A DNA stretch of 64,000 nt from Flavimaribacter sediminis (GTDB lineage Bacteria > Pseudomonadota > Alphaproteobacteria > Rhizobiales > Rhizobiaceae): positions 930,001 through 994,000 of the forward strand of contig NZ_JAICBX010000002.1 in NCBI RefSeq assembly GCF_019492055.1, written 5' to 3'. The translations under genes and the position numbers were made by a program. Below the pieces are notes generated by a model, which was not told the DNA's origin, ran no database searches, and was given only the letters and a program-made list of their open reading frames with translations. Numbering within the stretch: the first letter of the stretch is position 1; every line of letters begins with the position of its first letter. Below are positions 25,603-33,420 of this stretch, piece by piece.

Positions 25603-26172
25603 ATGAATTCGGACGCACCCGACAGCTTTCAGACCCTCAGCGCTATGGCCTTTGAACTGGCGCCTGTCGGCATTGTGCTGACCGAAGACCGCATGATCCG
25701 CGCCTGCAACACCACATTCGCAACCATATTCGGTTACGAGAAGCGCGAACTCATCGACCAGTCCTTCCGGATGCTCTATGCCTCGAACGAGGAATTCGAG
25801 CAGATGCGCGATATCGGTTTGAGGACGTTGCGCGAGGGCAAGCCCTACAGCGATGAGCGGATCATGCCGCGCAAGGACGGCAGCCTGTTCTGGTGCCGCG
25901 TCAGGGCGCACAGCCCGACGCCGGACGACCCGCTGCGGCGGACGATTCTCAGCTACGCCGACCTTTCCGGCCACCGCCCCTATGTGTCGCTGTCGGTGCG
26001 TGAACGCCAGATCATCACGCAATTGAGCAACGGGCGGACAAGCAAGGAGATTGCGCGCCAGATCGACATTTCACCGAGGACAGTCGAGTTCTACCGGTCG
26101 CGACTTTTGAAGAAATTCAAGGTCAGCAACGTGACCGAACTGCTCGCGCATCTGGGCGGAGCGCCGGAATAG
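25603..26172 (+). CDS. PAS-LuxR transcriptional regulator
   Basis: 189-residue regulator. A single PAS domain (about 14-115: ELAPVGIVLTEDRMI, IFGYEKREL, RKDGSLFWCRVR) is joined to a GerE/LuxR helix-turn-helix (about 128-185: SLSVRERQIITQLSNG, SKEIARQIDISPRTVEFY). It lacks a receiver domain, so it probably senses a small ligand directly. Its gene is divergent from the M20-dpp-ALDH-SDR operon across 85 bases, the classical place for a pathway-specific activator. A GTG directly before the ATG is an alternative start. Confidence 0.88.
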   Translation: MNSDAPDSFQTLSAMAFELAPVGIVLTEDRMIRACNTTFATIFGYEKRELIDQSFRMLYASNEEFEQMRDIGLRTLREGKPYSDERIMPRKDGSLFWCRVRAHSPTPDDPLRRTILSYADLSGHRPYVSLSVRERQIITQLSNGRTSKEIARQIDISPRTVEFYRSRLLKKFKVSNVTELLAHLGGAPE

Positions 26173-26229
26173 CTGATCATTCGGCCTGCGCTATTTCCTA
26201 AGATATTGTTTTCGTTATTCAATTTCATT

Positions 26230-26373
26230 TTCTGGCTTTGTTTCGGGATTTTGCGATTTCAAGGCCGTTTTGAAATCTGGCTTCGTTTCGGGAATCTGAA
26301 AATTCAAGGTTGTCTAATCTGGGTTTGTTTCGGGAATCCATATTTTCATGGTTGGCTTTGTTTCGGGAATCCG
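26230..26373 (+). repeat. Degenerate tandem repeat, four copies of a 20-base core
   Basis: Four copies of a core close to CTGGCTTTGTTTCGGGAATC begin at 26232, 26277, 26319 and 26352, so the period shrinks from 45 to 42 to 33. The spacers are AT-rich and share TTCAAGG-like pieces. The repeats lie in the 424-base gap behind the PAS-LuxR gene and before the convergent epimerase gene. In the rest of the gap (26173-26229 and 26374-26596) I see no gene, promoter or terminator that I can support. Confidence 0.85.
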
Positions 26374-26596
26374 CGTTTTTGACACCCTGCGCGCATCGGA
26401 AACGCTGAAGCCTCTCCGGCCAGCAGGGCGTTTTATAGCACGAATCGCGAAAAAATGCAGTCTGAAAGTTCCTGCTATGTTCTGCGTCGCCGACGGGCCG
26501 TATAGATCCCGGCTCGGGGGCAGGGATGAGGGTGGATTGGAAGGGCGATGCTGGTTTCCTGCTCCCGTTTCGAAGCAGACGCCTTAAGAATCGTTC

Positions 26597-27478
26597 TCAA
26601 CCCCGCCAGCTTCCGTCCGACCACATGGCTTCCAGCGCGGCGCGATAGTCGGGATATTGGAAGCGGTAGCCGCTTTCTCTCAGTTTCGCATTGGAGACGC
26701 GTTTGTTGTCTGCGTAGAACGAGCGCGCCATCGGGGTGAGGTCGGCGTCTTCAAACGCGATTTCGGGAGGCGGCTCGACGCCCATCAGGTTGCAGGCGAA
26801 TGTCACCACGTCCTGCGGCGGACACGGTTCGTTGTCGACGACGTTCCAGAAACCGCTTGCCTGCTTCTTTGCAAGATGATCCACCGCGCCCGCCACATCG
26901 GCGACATGGATGCGGTTGAAGACCTGGCCGGGTTTCACCAGCCGGCGGGCCTCGCCCCGATCGATCTTGACGAATGTGTTGCGGCCGGGACCGTATATGC
27001 CGCCCAGCCGCGCAATCGCGACGGGCATACCGGTGCGCTTTGAGAACTCCAGCCAGCCCTGTTCGGCGTCGACACGCCATTGCGAGCGTTTGTTGACCGG
27101 TTGGCTCGGCGTCTCTTCCGTCACCCAGGCCCCGTCATGATCGCCGTAAACGCCGACCGTGGAGAGATAACAGACCCACTGCAGCTTCGGCATAAAGCGC
27201 TTCAGGTCGCCGCCGGTCAGTCGCAGCAGCGGATCGCCGCGTTCATTCGGACGCACCGATTGCACGAGATGCGTCGTTCGGGCGAGCGCCTCGAGAAGCG
27301 TGTCTGTCAGGCATTCCCCGTCGAAGAGAACGGGTTCGATCCCCGCGGCTTGCAAAGCTTCGAACCTGGTCACAGCGCGGCTGGTTCCGGTAATCCGGGC
27401 TGCGCCGTCCATACGCCTTGCAATTTCCTGGCCGGAAAATCCGGCGCCGAGAATGAAGAGATCCATGTCTTGTTCCAT
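26597..27478 (-). CDS. NAD(P)-binding epimerase/dehydratase-like protein (extended SDR, YeeZ-like)
   Basis: 293-residue Rossmann-fold protein. The dinucleotide motif is in FILGAGFSGQEIA near residue 6, and a Tyr-x-x-x-type active site is suggested by STVGVYGDHDG. The start overlaps the queG stop as TGATG, so the two are translationally coupled. Proteins of this atypical SDR group lack a defined substrate. The stable neighbours are GST and QueG, and I cannot infer a joint pathway. Confidence 0.8.
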   Translation of the reverse strand: MEQDMDLFILGAGFSGQEIARRMDGAARITGTSRAVTRFEALQAAGIEPVLFDGECLTDTLLEALARTTHLVQSVRPNERGDPLLRLTGGDLKRFMPKLQWVCYLSTVGVYGDHDGAWVTEETPSQPVNKRSQWRVDAEQGWLEFSKRTGMPVAIARLGGIYGPGRNTFVKIDRGEARRLVKPGQVFNRIHVADVAGAVDHLAKKQASGFWNVVDNEPCPPQDVVTFACNLMGVEPPPEIAFEDADLTPMARSFYADNKRVSNAKLRESGYRFQYPDYRAALEAMWSDGSWRG

Positions 27479-28638
27479 CAGTGCGGCGGGGACAGGCGTC
27501 CGGTTGCGTGTCGCCACTCTGCAATAACGGATGTATCCGTTTCCACCCTGTCGGCAAGCCGCTGCAACCTGTCAGACGATACAAGCCTGGACAGCGCCCA
27601 GACGGCCGCGCCGCGCACCTCCGGCGACGCGTCGTCGAGCAGCGCCTCGCAGGGAGGCACAAGATCCGGATCGCCGGAGTTTCCGCAGGCGATCAGGACA
27701 TTGCGCACGAAACGATCGCGGCCGATGCGCTTGATCGGCGAGCCTGAAAACAGTTTGCGAAACGCCGGATCGTCAAGGACTGCGAGATCGGCGAGCCGCG
27801 GCGCGTTCAGATCTGCCCTGGCCTGCAGTTTCGCCTCGCGCGCCGTGTTGGCGAACTTGTTCCAGGGGCAGACAGCCAGGCAATCGTCGCAGCCGTAGAT
27901 GCGGTTGCCCATCGCCTCGCGGAATTCAAACGGGATCGGCCCCTTGTGCTCGATGGTGAGGTAGGAGATGCAGCGTCGCGCATCGAGCTGGTAGGGCGCC
28001 GGAAAGGCGTTGGTCGGGCAGATATCCAGGCAGGCTCGGCACGAGCCGCAGGAATCCGAGGCCGGTTCGTCGGGCGGCAGATCGACGGCGGTGAAGATCG
28101 AGCCGAGGAATAGCCAGGAGCCGAAATCGCGACTGACCAGGTTGGTGTGCTTGCCCTGCCAGCCGACGCCGGCCTTTTCAGCCAGCGGTTTCTCCATGAC
28201 CGGAGCGGTGTCGACGAAGACCTTCACTTCGGCGCCTGTACGCGCCGCAAACCGGCCGGCGATGGTCTTCAGTCGTCCCTTGATGACGTCGTGATAATCA
28301 CGGTGGCGGGCATAGACCGAGATTGACGCATTGCTGCGACGCTCAAGGATTTCCAGCGGATCGGAGTCCGGGCCGTAATTCATGCCGAGGATCAGAATGG
28401 AGCGTACGTCCGGCCAAAGACTGCGCGGGTGGCCGCGGCGCTCGGCGGTCTCCTCCATCCAATCCATTGTGGCGTGATACCCCTTCGCGACAAATGCCTG
28501 GAGCGCGTTCTTTGGGCGATCCGAAATCGCATCCGGCCGCACCACACGCGCAACGTCGAAACCCTCCGACCGGGCCAGGTCGACGAGGAAGGCCTTGCGC
28601 TCGTCCGGCCGCGTCGGTTTTCGCGCCGCCTCGCCCAT
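27478..28638 (-). CDS. queG: Epoxyqueuosine reductase
   Basis: Last step of queuosine synthesis: reduction of epoxyqueuosine in tRNA wobble position 34, using cobalamin and two 4Fe-4S clusters. The 386-residue product has the two cluster motifs CGSCRACLDICPTNAFPAP (near 195) and CDDCLAVCPWNKF (near 245). A C-terminal HEAT-like repeat segment binds tRNA (VRNVLIACGNSGDP onward). The start MGEAARK lies 2 bases after the GST stop, so the pair is read together. Confidence 0.95.
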   Translation of the reverse strand: MGEAARKPTRPDERKAFLVDLARSEGFDVARVVRPDAISDRPKNALQAFVAKGYHATMDWMEETAERRGHPRSLWPDVRSILILGMNYGPDSDPLEILERRSNASISVYARHRDYHDVIKGRLKTIAGRFAARTGAEVKVFVDTAPVMEKPLAEKAGVGWQGKHTNLVSRDFGSWLFLGSIFTAVDLPPDEPASDSCGSCRACLDICPTNAFPAPYQLDARRCISYLTIEHKGPIPFEFREAMGNRIYGCDDCLAVCPWNKFANTAREAKLQARADLNAPRLADLAVLDDPAFRKLFSGSPIKRIGRDRFVRNVLIACGNSGDPDLVPPCEALLDDASPEVRGAAVWALSRLVSSDRLQRLADRVETDTSVIAEWRHATGRLSPPH

Positions 28639-28640
28639 TG

Positions 28641-29333
28641 TCAGAAATCCAGATCGGCGTAGTGCGAGACCGGAGGCAGGTTGCGGATCCTGTCGGCGAG
28701 CAGGGGCCGGAAGGACGGGCGGGACTTGATGCGCTGATACCACTGACGGGCCTGCGGCGCCTCATCCCATTTGATCTCGCCGATATAGTCGAGGACCGAA
28801 ACCGCGCCGGCGGCCGCAAGATCGGCATAACTCATCTTGTCGCCGGCAAGCCAGTTGCGCGATCCGGCAAGCCAGTCGAGATAGCGCAAATGCTGCTTGA
28901 TGTTGTTGCGCGCCATGCGCAGCGCCTTTGAATCGGGCGCTCCGCCGCCATGCTCCTTCGACATGATGGTCTTGAGGATCCGCTCGCGCGCCAGATGCCG
29001 GGTGACGTCATTGTCCATCTTCAGCAAGAACCAGTCCATCAGACGGCGCTCTTCGGCGCGCTCGAGCACATTGTCGCCCAGCAGCCGCCGGTCGCGCTTG
29101 AGGGCGCCGCATGTCTCGTCGATATATTCGGCAATCACGCCTGCGCCGCAGATCGCGTGCATCGATTCGTCAACATAGACAGGCAGTGTAGCCGCCGGAT
29201 TGAGCGCCAGAAAATCGCGGCGCTGCTCCCATGGCCGCTCCTCGAGAAGCTCCGCCTCGATTGCGTATTCACGGAAAACCAGCCGGATGAAGCGTGAGGC
29301 GGCGGACACTGGATGATGATAGAGCGTTGGCAT
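28641..29333 (-). CDS. Glutathione S-transferase family protein
   Basis: 230 residues with the thioredoxin-like N-terminal domain (about 1-78: LYHHPVSAASRFIRLVF, with ATLPVYVDE holding the cis-proline) and an all-helical C-terminal domain. The catalytic residue is probably a Ser or Tyr of the SAASR loop. It is the first gene of a minus-strand trio with queG and the epimerase-like gene. Substrate and physiological role are unknown. Glutathione is available: gshB is in this window. Confidence 0.88.
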   Translation of the reverse strand: MPTLYHHPVSAASRFIRLVFREYAIEAELLEERPWEQRRDFLALNPAATLPVYVDESMHAICGAGVIAEYIDETCGALKRDRRLLGDNVLERAEERRLMDWFLLKMDNDVTRHLARERILKTIMSKEHGGGAPDSKALRMARNNIKQHLRYLDWLAGSRNWLAGDKMSYADLAAAGAVSVLDYIGEIKWDEAPQARQWYQRIKSRPSFRPLLADRIRNLPPVSHYADLDF

Positions 29334-29532
29334 TCAGCGTATCTTGTGAAACTGAAACATTCTCCGGATTTTAACTGGCACAATCCGGCGAAAAAAAGCT
29401 ATAGGGACTCGAAACCGGCGTTACAAGCGACGCTTTTTACAGCCATGGGGTCTGGTTACAGGATTCGCGAGACGCCCGCAAACGGAGCTTGTTGTTCCGA
29501 CCGTTTCAGCTGGATAGACGACAGGCTCCCAC

Positions 29533-30333
29533 ATGGATGAACAGACACTGATCGGAGCGCTTCTGGGCCTCCTGGAAGGACTGACCGAATTCATTCCGGT
29601 CTCGTCGACGGCGCATCTCCTGCTTGCGGGACATTTTCTCGGATTCCAATCGACAGGACGGACTTTCGAGGTGCTGATCCAGCTCGGCGCCGTGCTCGCC
29701 ATATTGTCGGTCTACTTCACGCGCCTGACGACGCTCGCCATGCAGCTTCCGTCAAGCGCGAAAGCGCGGCGATTCGTCTTCTCGATCCTGCTCGCCTTCC
29801 TGCCCGCGGCGGTGATCGGCGTCATCGCGCACGACTTTATCAAGACGGTGCTGTTCGAAACGCCCCTGCTTATCTGCATCGTGCTCATACTCGGTGGCTT
29901 CGTGCTGATGGCGGTCGATCGCCTGAAGCGCGAGCCGATCTACACCGACGTGATGGATTATCCGCCGTCGCTCGCCTTCAAGATCGGCCTTTTCCAGTGC
30001 CTGGCGATGATTCCGGGAACGTCGCGATCAGGCTCGACGATCGCCGGCGCGCTGCTCATGGGGACCGACAAGCGCTCGGCGGCGGAGTTCTCGTTTTTCC
30101 TTGCCATGCCGACCATGGCCGGCGCCTTCGCCTACGATCTGTACAAGAATTATGCGCTTTTGAGCTTCGATGATGTCACGACGATCACCGTCGGTTTCAT
30201 CATGGCGTTCATCTCGGGCGTGTTCGTGGTGCGCGGCCTGCTCGACTTCGTTTCCAGGCACGGGTTCATGGTGTTCGCCTGGTGGCGCATCATCGTCGGC
30301 ACGGCCGGACTCGTCGGTCTATGGCTCACCTGA
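29533..30333 (+). CDS. uppP: Undecaprenyl-diphosphate phosphatase
   Basis: Integral-membrane enzyme (BacA/UppP) that recycles the lipid carrier for peptidoglycan and polysaccharide synthesis and confers bacitracin tolerance. The 266-residue protein has both signature loops, [14 protein letters not shown] near residue 15 and [14 protein letters not shown] near 163, among about seven to eight membrane helices. It is divergent from the GST gene, and its 3' end overlaps the converging LysR gene by 15 bases. Confidence 0.96.
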   Translation: MDEQTLIGALLGLLEGLTEFIPVSSTAHLLLAGHFLGFQSTGRTFEVLIQLGAVLAILSVYFTRLTTLAMQLPSSAKARRFVFSILLAFLPAAVIGVIAHDFIKTVLFETPLLICIVLILGGFVLMAVDRLKREPIYTDVMDYPPSLAFKIGLFQCLAMIPGTSRSGSTIAGALLMGTDKRSAAEFSFFLAMPTMAGAFAYDLYKNYALLSFDDVTTITVGFIMAFISGVFVVRGLLDFVSRHGFMVFAWWRIIVGTAGLVGLWLT

Positions 30334-31242
30334 GCCGTAACCGCCATCGGCCGATGTCAGTAGGGAGCGATGCGCCGCCACAAAATCGAGAAAAGTCCGG
30401 GCCCGCAAAGACAACCGCCCCGGATCCGGGTAAATGGCGTTAAAGGGCAGGCTCGGCACCGTGTAGTCGGGCAGTACGATTTCCAGTTCTCCACGCTCGA
30501 CGCGCTGCTGGACCAGCCATCCCGGCAATACACCGACGCCCATTGCGAGCAGAATGGCCGACTGCAGCGTATCGGCGTCGTCAAGCTTCATTGCGCATTC
30601 TACATTGACCACATGGCGGCCGCTCTCGCCCTCGAATATCCATGTCGTCGGCGCGCCGAAACGCGAATATCCGAGACAGGCATGCGATGACAGGTCAGAG
30701 GGCTCGGTTATCTCCGGCTGAAACCGGAGATAGTCGGGACTGGCCACAGCATATCGGCGTATGCGGCCAAGGCTGCGGGCGCGTAGCGAACTGTCCTCCA
30801 GTTCGCCGATGCGCAACGCCATCTCGATGCCTTCCTCGACGAGATTCACGTGGCGCTCCGTCAGGCGGATATCCAGAATGATCGCCGGATATCTTTCTTG
30901 AAAGTCGCGCACGATCGGCATCAAAAGATGCCGCCCCATGGAGGACGGCGCGCTAATTGTCAGTGTTCCGGCGGGAACCGGAGACGCGTTGCTCGCCGCG
31001 GCGCGGGTGAGTTGATAGGCGTCGACGATGTCGCGGGCGTGTTCGTATACGCGATGGGCGTCCTCCGTCGGCGTCAAGCGCCGTGTCGTGCGAAGGAAGA
31101 GAGATGTGCCCAATGTTTTCTCCAGCATTGCGATACGCTTGCTGACGGTCGACTGCGTAGTGCCCATGCGCTTGGCAGCGGCTGAAAAACTGCCGCTTTC
31201 GAGCACGCTGATGAAGGTTTCGATGCAGTCAAGCCTGTCCAT
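30319..31242 (-). CDS. LysR-family regulator, divergent from the monooxygenase cluster
   Basis: 307-residue LysR-type protein. The winged helix is at about 1-60 ([35 protein letters not shown]), and the periplasmic-binding-protein-like effector domain is at about 90-295. It is transcribed away from the styA-like gene across 94 bases. A T-N11-A inverted repeat lies 5 bases from its start codon, which suggests autoregulation and control of the divergent operon. The inducer is probably the monooxygenase substrate or product. Confidence 0.92.
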   Translation of the reverse strand: MDRLDCIETFISVLESGSFSAAAKRMGTTQSTVSKRIAMLEKTLGTSLFLRTTRRLTPTEDAHRVYEHARDIVDAYQLTRAAASNASPVPAGTLTISAPSSMGRHLLMPIVRDFQERYPAIILDIRLTERHVNLVEEGIEMALRIGELEDSSLRARSLGRIRRYAVASPDYLRFQPEITEPSDLSSHACLGYSRFGAPTTWIFEGESGRHVVNVECAMKLDDADTLQSAILLAMGVGVLPGWLVQQRVERGELEIVLPDYTVPSLPFNAIYPDPGRLSLRARTFLDFVAAHRSLLTSADGGYGSGEP

Positions 31243-31246
31243 ATTT

Positions 31247-31261
31247 ATTCCTTACTGGAAT
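31247..31261. promoter_or_regulatory. LysR-box candidate (T-N11-A inverted repeat)
   Basis: Perfect interrupted palindrome ATTCC-TTACT-GGAAT that meets the LysR T-N11-A rule. It lies in the divergent region between the LysR gene and the styA-like gene, close to the LysR start codon. Binding by this LysR protein is inferred from position. Confidence 0.6.
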
Positions 31262-31336
31262 ATGATATATCTTTTTCATGCTATTTCTGATTGATTGAAT
31301 CTGCAATAAATCTTCCCTCTCAGAGGGAGGAAAACA

Positions 31337-32575
31337 ATGCACAAGATAGGGATCGTCGGCGCAGGGATCGCCGGCCTGCACCTTGCGCTGTACCTGCAGC
31401 AAAGGGGCGTCGACGCAACGATCATCACCGATCGCACGCCAGAGGAACTCGCAAAGGGACGGCTTCTCAACACTGTCGCGCATCACCACACCACGCTGGC
31501 GCGCGAGGAGGCGCTCGGGGTCAATCATTGGCCCGATCCTAACCAGCATTACTACTATCACGACCACTGGCTGAACATTCCGGGCTCACCGCTCAATTTT
31601 TCAGGCCGTTTCTCCAAACCCTCCCGCGCCGTGGACTACCGAATTTATCTTCCGGCGCTGATGGAGGATTTCACCGACCGGGGCGGCGTCATCGAATATG
31701 GCCGTATCGAGGAAGATGATATCGCCGCCTTGGTGGACCGCTTCGATCTGCTTGTCGTGTCGACCGGAAAGGGTCCTCTCGGGGCGATCTTCAGCCACGA
31801 TCCGGATGAAAGCCCGTTCCAGCAGCCGCAACGGCGGCTGAGCGTCGGGCTCTATTCCGGCGTCAGGCATACCGACCCCATGAACGTGACACTGTCGTTA
31901 AGCCCCGGCGCCGGCGAACTGATCGTCATTCCGACGATAACTTTCGATGGCGTCGGAACAGCTCTCCTGATGGAGAACGTTCCGGGCGGGCCGCTCGAGC
32001 AGACGGTCACAACCAAATATGACGACGGACCCGCCGCCTTCCGCCAGACAGTGCTCGAGGGTCTCGAACAGTATCACCCGGCGGTCTACGATCGTATCGA
32101 CACGACCCGGTTCGATCTGTGTCAGCCGAACGACCTGCTGCAAGGCGGCCTGGTTCCGACAGTGCGCAAGACCTCGGTCGAGTTCGACAATGGCAAGTTC
32201 GCCATTGCGCTGGGCGATGTCCATGTGACGGTAGATCCCGTCAACGGCCAGGGCGCCAATATTGCCTCCTATGCGGCGTTCGTGATGGGCGAGGAAATCA
32301 TGAAGGCGCCTTCACTCGACCGGCGTTTCGTCGAACATGTCGACATGGCGCGAAACGACCGCTGCCTCGGAGCCGCCCGCTGGAGCAATCTCATGATGGC
32401 GCCGCCGTCTGAAGAAATGCAGATGCTTCTAGGCGCGATGAGCCAGAACAAGGCTTTGTGCGACGAATTTACCGAGAACTTCAACTGGCCCGAACGCCAG
32501 TGGGACAATCTGTCTTCGCCGACGCGCATCCGGTCCTGGATCGAGCGATCCGCCCCGGCCAGAGCGGCCGAATAG
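31337..32575 (+). CDS. Styrene/indole monooxygenase-type flavoprotein (StyA-like)
   Basis: 412-residue FAD-using monooxygenase of group E, which receives reduced FAD from a separate reductase and epoxidises styrene or indole-like double bonds. It shows the Rossmann motif GIVGAGIAGLHLALYLQQ at the N-terminus and the StyA-characteristic RLLNTVAHHHTTLAREEALG near 55. It also has SRAVDYRIYLPALM near 97, VDPVNGQGANIASY near 300 and the C-terminal NFNWPERQWDNLSSP. A strong GGGAGG site precedes the ATG. The reductase and an aldehyde dehydrogenase gene follow. Whether styrene, indole or another alkene is the substrate cannot be decided from sequence. Confidence 0.92.
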   Translation: MHKIGIVGAGIAGLHLALYLQQRGVDATIITDRTPEELAKGRLLNTVAHHHTTLAREEALGVNHWPDPNQHYYYHDHWLNIPGSPLNFSGRFSKPSRAVDYRIYLPALMEDFTDRGGVIEYGRIEEDDIAALVDRFDLLVVSTGKGPLGAIFSHDPDESPFQQPQRRLSVGLYSGVRHTDPMNVTLSLSPGAGELIVIPTITFDGVGTALLMENVPGGPLEQTVTTKYDDGPAAFRQTVLEGLEQYHPAVYDRIDTTRFDLCQPNDLLQGGLVPTVRKTSVEFDNGKFAIALGDVHVTVDPVNGQGANIASYAAFVMGEEIMKAPSLDRRFVEHVDMARNDRCLGAARWSNLMMAPPSEEMQMLLGAMSQNKALCDEFTENFNWPERQWDNLSSPTRIRSWIERSAPARAAE

Positions 32576-32590
32576 GAAGAGGTCATATCC

Positions 32591-32887
32591 ATGCATTGTC
32601 TGACCGTGATCTATCCCCATCCGGACGACCCGGAAGCTTTCAAATCCTACTATGAAGAAAAACATTTACCCCTTGCCGCCAGACTGCCCGGCTTGAAACG
32701 CTATCACTACGCATATCCCGACGCAGTCGGCGGCGGCGACGTATTCTGCATCTTCCAGGCCTATTTCGAGGACGGCGCATCAATGGGCGCGGCGATGGAA
32801 TCAGGCGTCGGCGGGGAGGTCGCGCAGGATGTCGCGAACTACTCGCCGAAAGGCGCACAAATCTTTCACTTCCCGATTGAGGTCTAG
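32591..32887 (+). CDS. EthD-family small protein in the monooxygenase operon
   Basis: 98 residues forming one EthD (dimeric alpha+beta barrel) domain: VIYPHPDDPEAFKSYYEEKH, then HLPLAARLPGLKRY. EthD proteins accompany several oxygenase systems but their role is unsettled; related ferredoxin-like barrels act as isomerases, dehydratases or cofactor-free oxygenases. It lies 15 bases after the monooxygenase gene and 9 bases before the reductase gene. In classical styrene operons a styrene-oxide isomerase stands in the pathway; here none is visible and this protein occupies the place. Confidence 0.85.
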   Translation: MHCLTVIYPHPDDPEAFKSYYEEKHLPLAARLPGLKRYHYAYPDAVGGGDVFCIFQAYFEDGASMGAAMESGVGGEVAQDVANYSPKGAQIFHFPIEV

Positions 32888-32895
32888 TGACCTCA
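32878..32895 (+). promoter_or_regulatory. Hairpin over the EthD stop codon and reductase ribosome-binding region
   Basis: Perfect 7-base inverted repeat TGAGGTC/GACCTCA with loop TAGT; the loop holds the EthD TAG stop. It ends one base before the ATG of the reductase gene. The only purine-rich stretch upstream of that ATG (GAGG) is inside the stem, so translation of the reductase probably depends on ribosomes finishing EthD and opening the stem. Confidence 0.5.
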
Positions 32896-32896
32896 G

Positions 32897-33373
32897 ATGA
32901 TCGAACATCCCGAGCCTTCGCAGTTCCGTCAAGCTGTCTCGCGGTTCACGACGGGGGTGACCGTCGTCACCACCGTTGATGGAGCCGGCAAGAGAATCGG
33001 CATGACGGCGAACAGCTTCACCTCCGTCAGCCTGGCGCCTCCGACTGTTCTGATTTCCATCAAGGCAGGTCGTACACTCGAGGCCATACGCAGCACGGGC
33101 AAGTTTGCCGTCAACATTCTGCCGGCGTTCGGGAAGGACCTGTCGATTCATTTTGCAGGCCGGCCGTCATTGGGGTCGGCGCCGGAGTTCGAACCCACCG
33201 GCGGCATGCCCAAACTGTTGCATGCGATCGCCTATTTCGACTGCAAAGCGATGCGCTTCGTTACCGTCGCCGACCACACCGTGCTCATTGGAGCCGTTTG
33301 CGCCTGCACCCATGAGGACGAAGCAGAACCGCTGGTGTTTTTTTCCAGCCGATATCATTCGCTTGCAAACTGA
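32897..33373 (+). CDS. Flavin reductase (StyB/HpaC-like)
   Basis: 158-residue NAD(P)H:flavin oxidoreductase of the flavin-reductase-like split-barrel family. FRQAVSRFTTGVTVVTTVD at the N-terminus and MTANSFTSVSLAPPTVLISI near 35-55 are characteristic, and the C-terminal part has FFSSRYHSL. It supplies reduced flavin to the StyA-like monooxygenase encoded two genes upstream. Of typical length (about 160-180). The operon setting makes the partner assignment strong. Confidence 0.92.
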   Translation: MIEHPEPSQFRQAVSRFTTGVTVVTTVDGAGKRIGMTANSFTSVSLAPPTVLISIKAGRTLEAIRSTGKFAVNILPAFGKDLSIHFAGRPSLGSAPEFEPTGGMPKLLHAIAYFDCKAMRFVTVADHTVLIGAVCACTHEDEAEPLVFFSSRYHSLAN

Positions 33374-33420
33374 TTTGCGTTCCAGCGTTAACGCTGAAAA
33401 CATTTCCGGGGAGGATAAAC

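Noticed and set aside
29313-29540. Small plus-strand open frame of 75 codons before uppP
   Set aside because: It begins inside the divergent GST gene, runs into the uppP start, and has no domain or ribosome-binding site.
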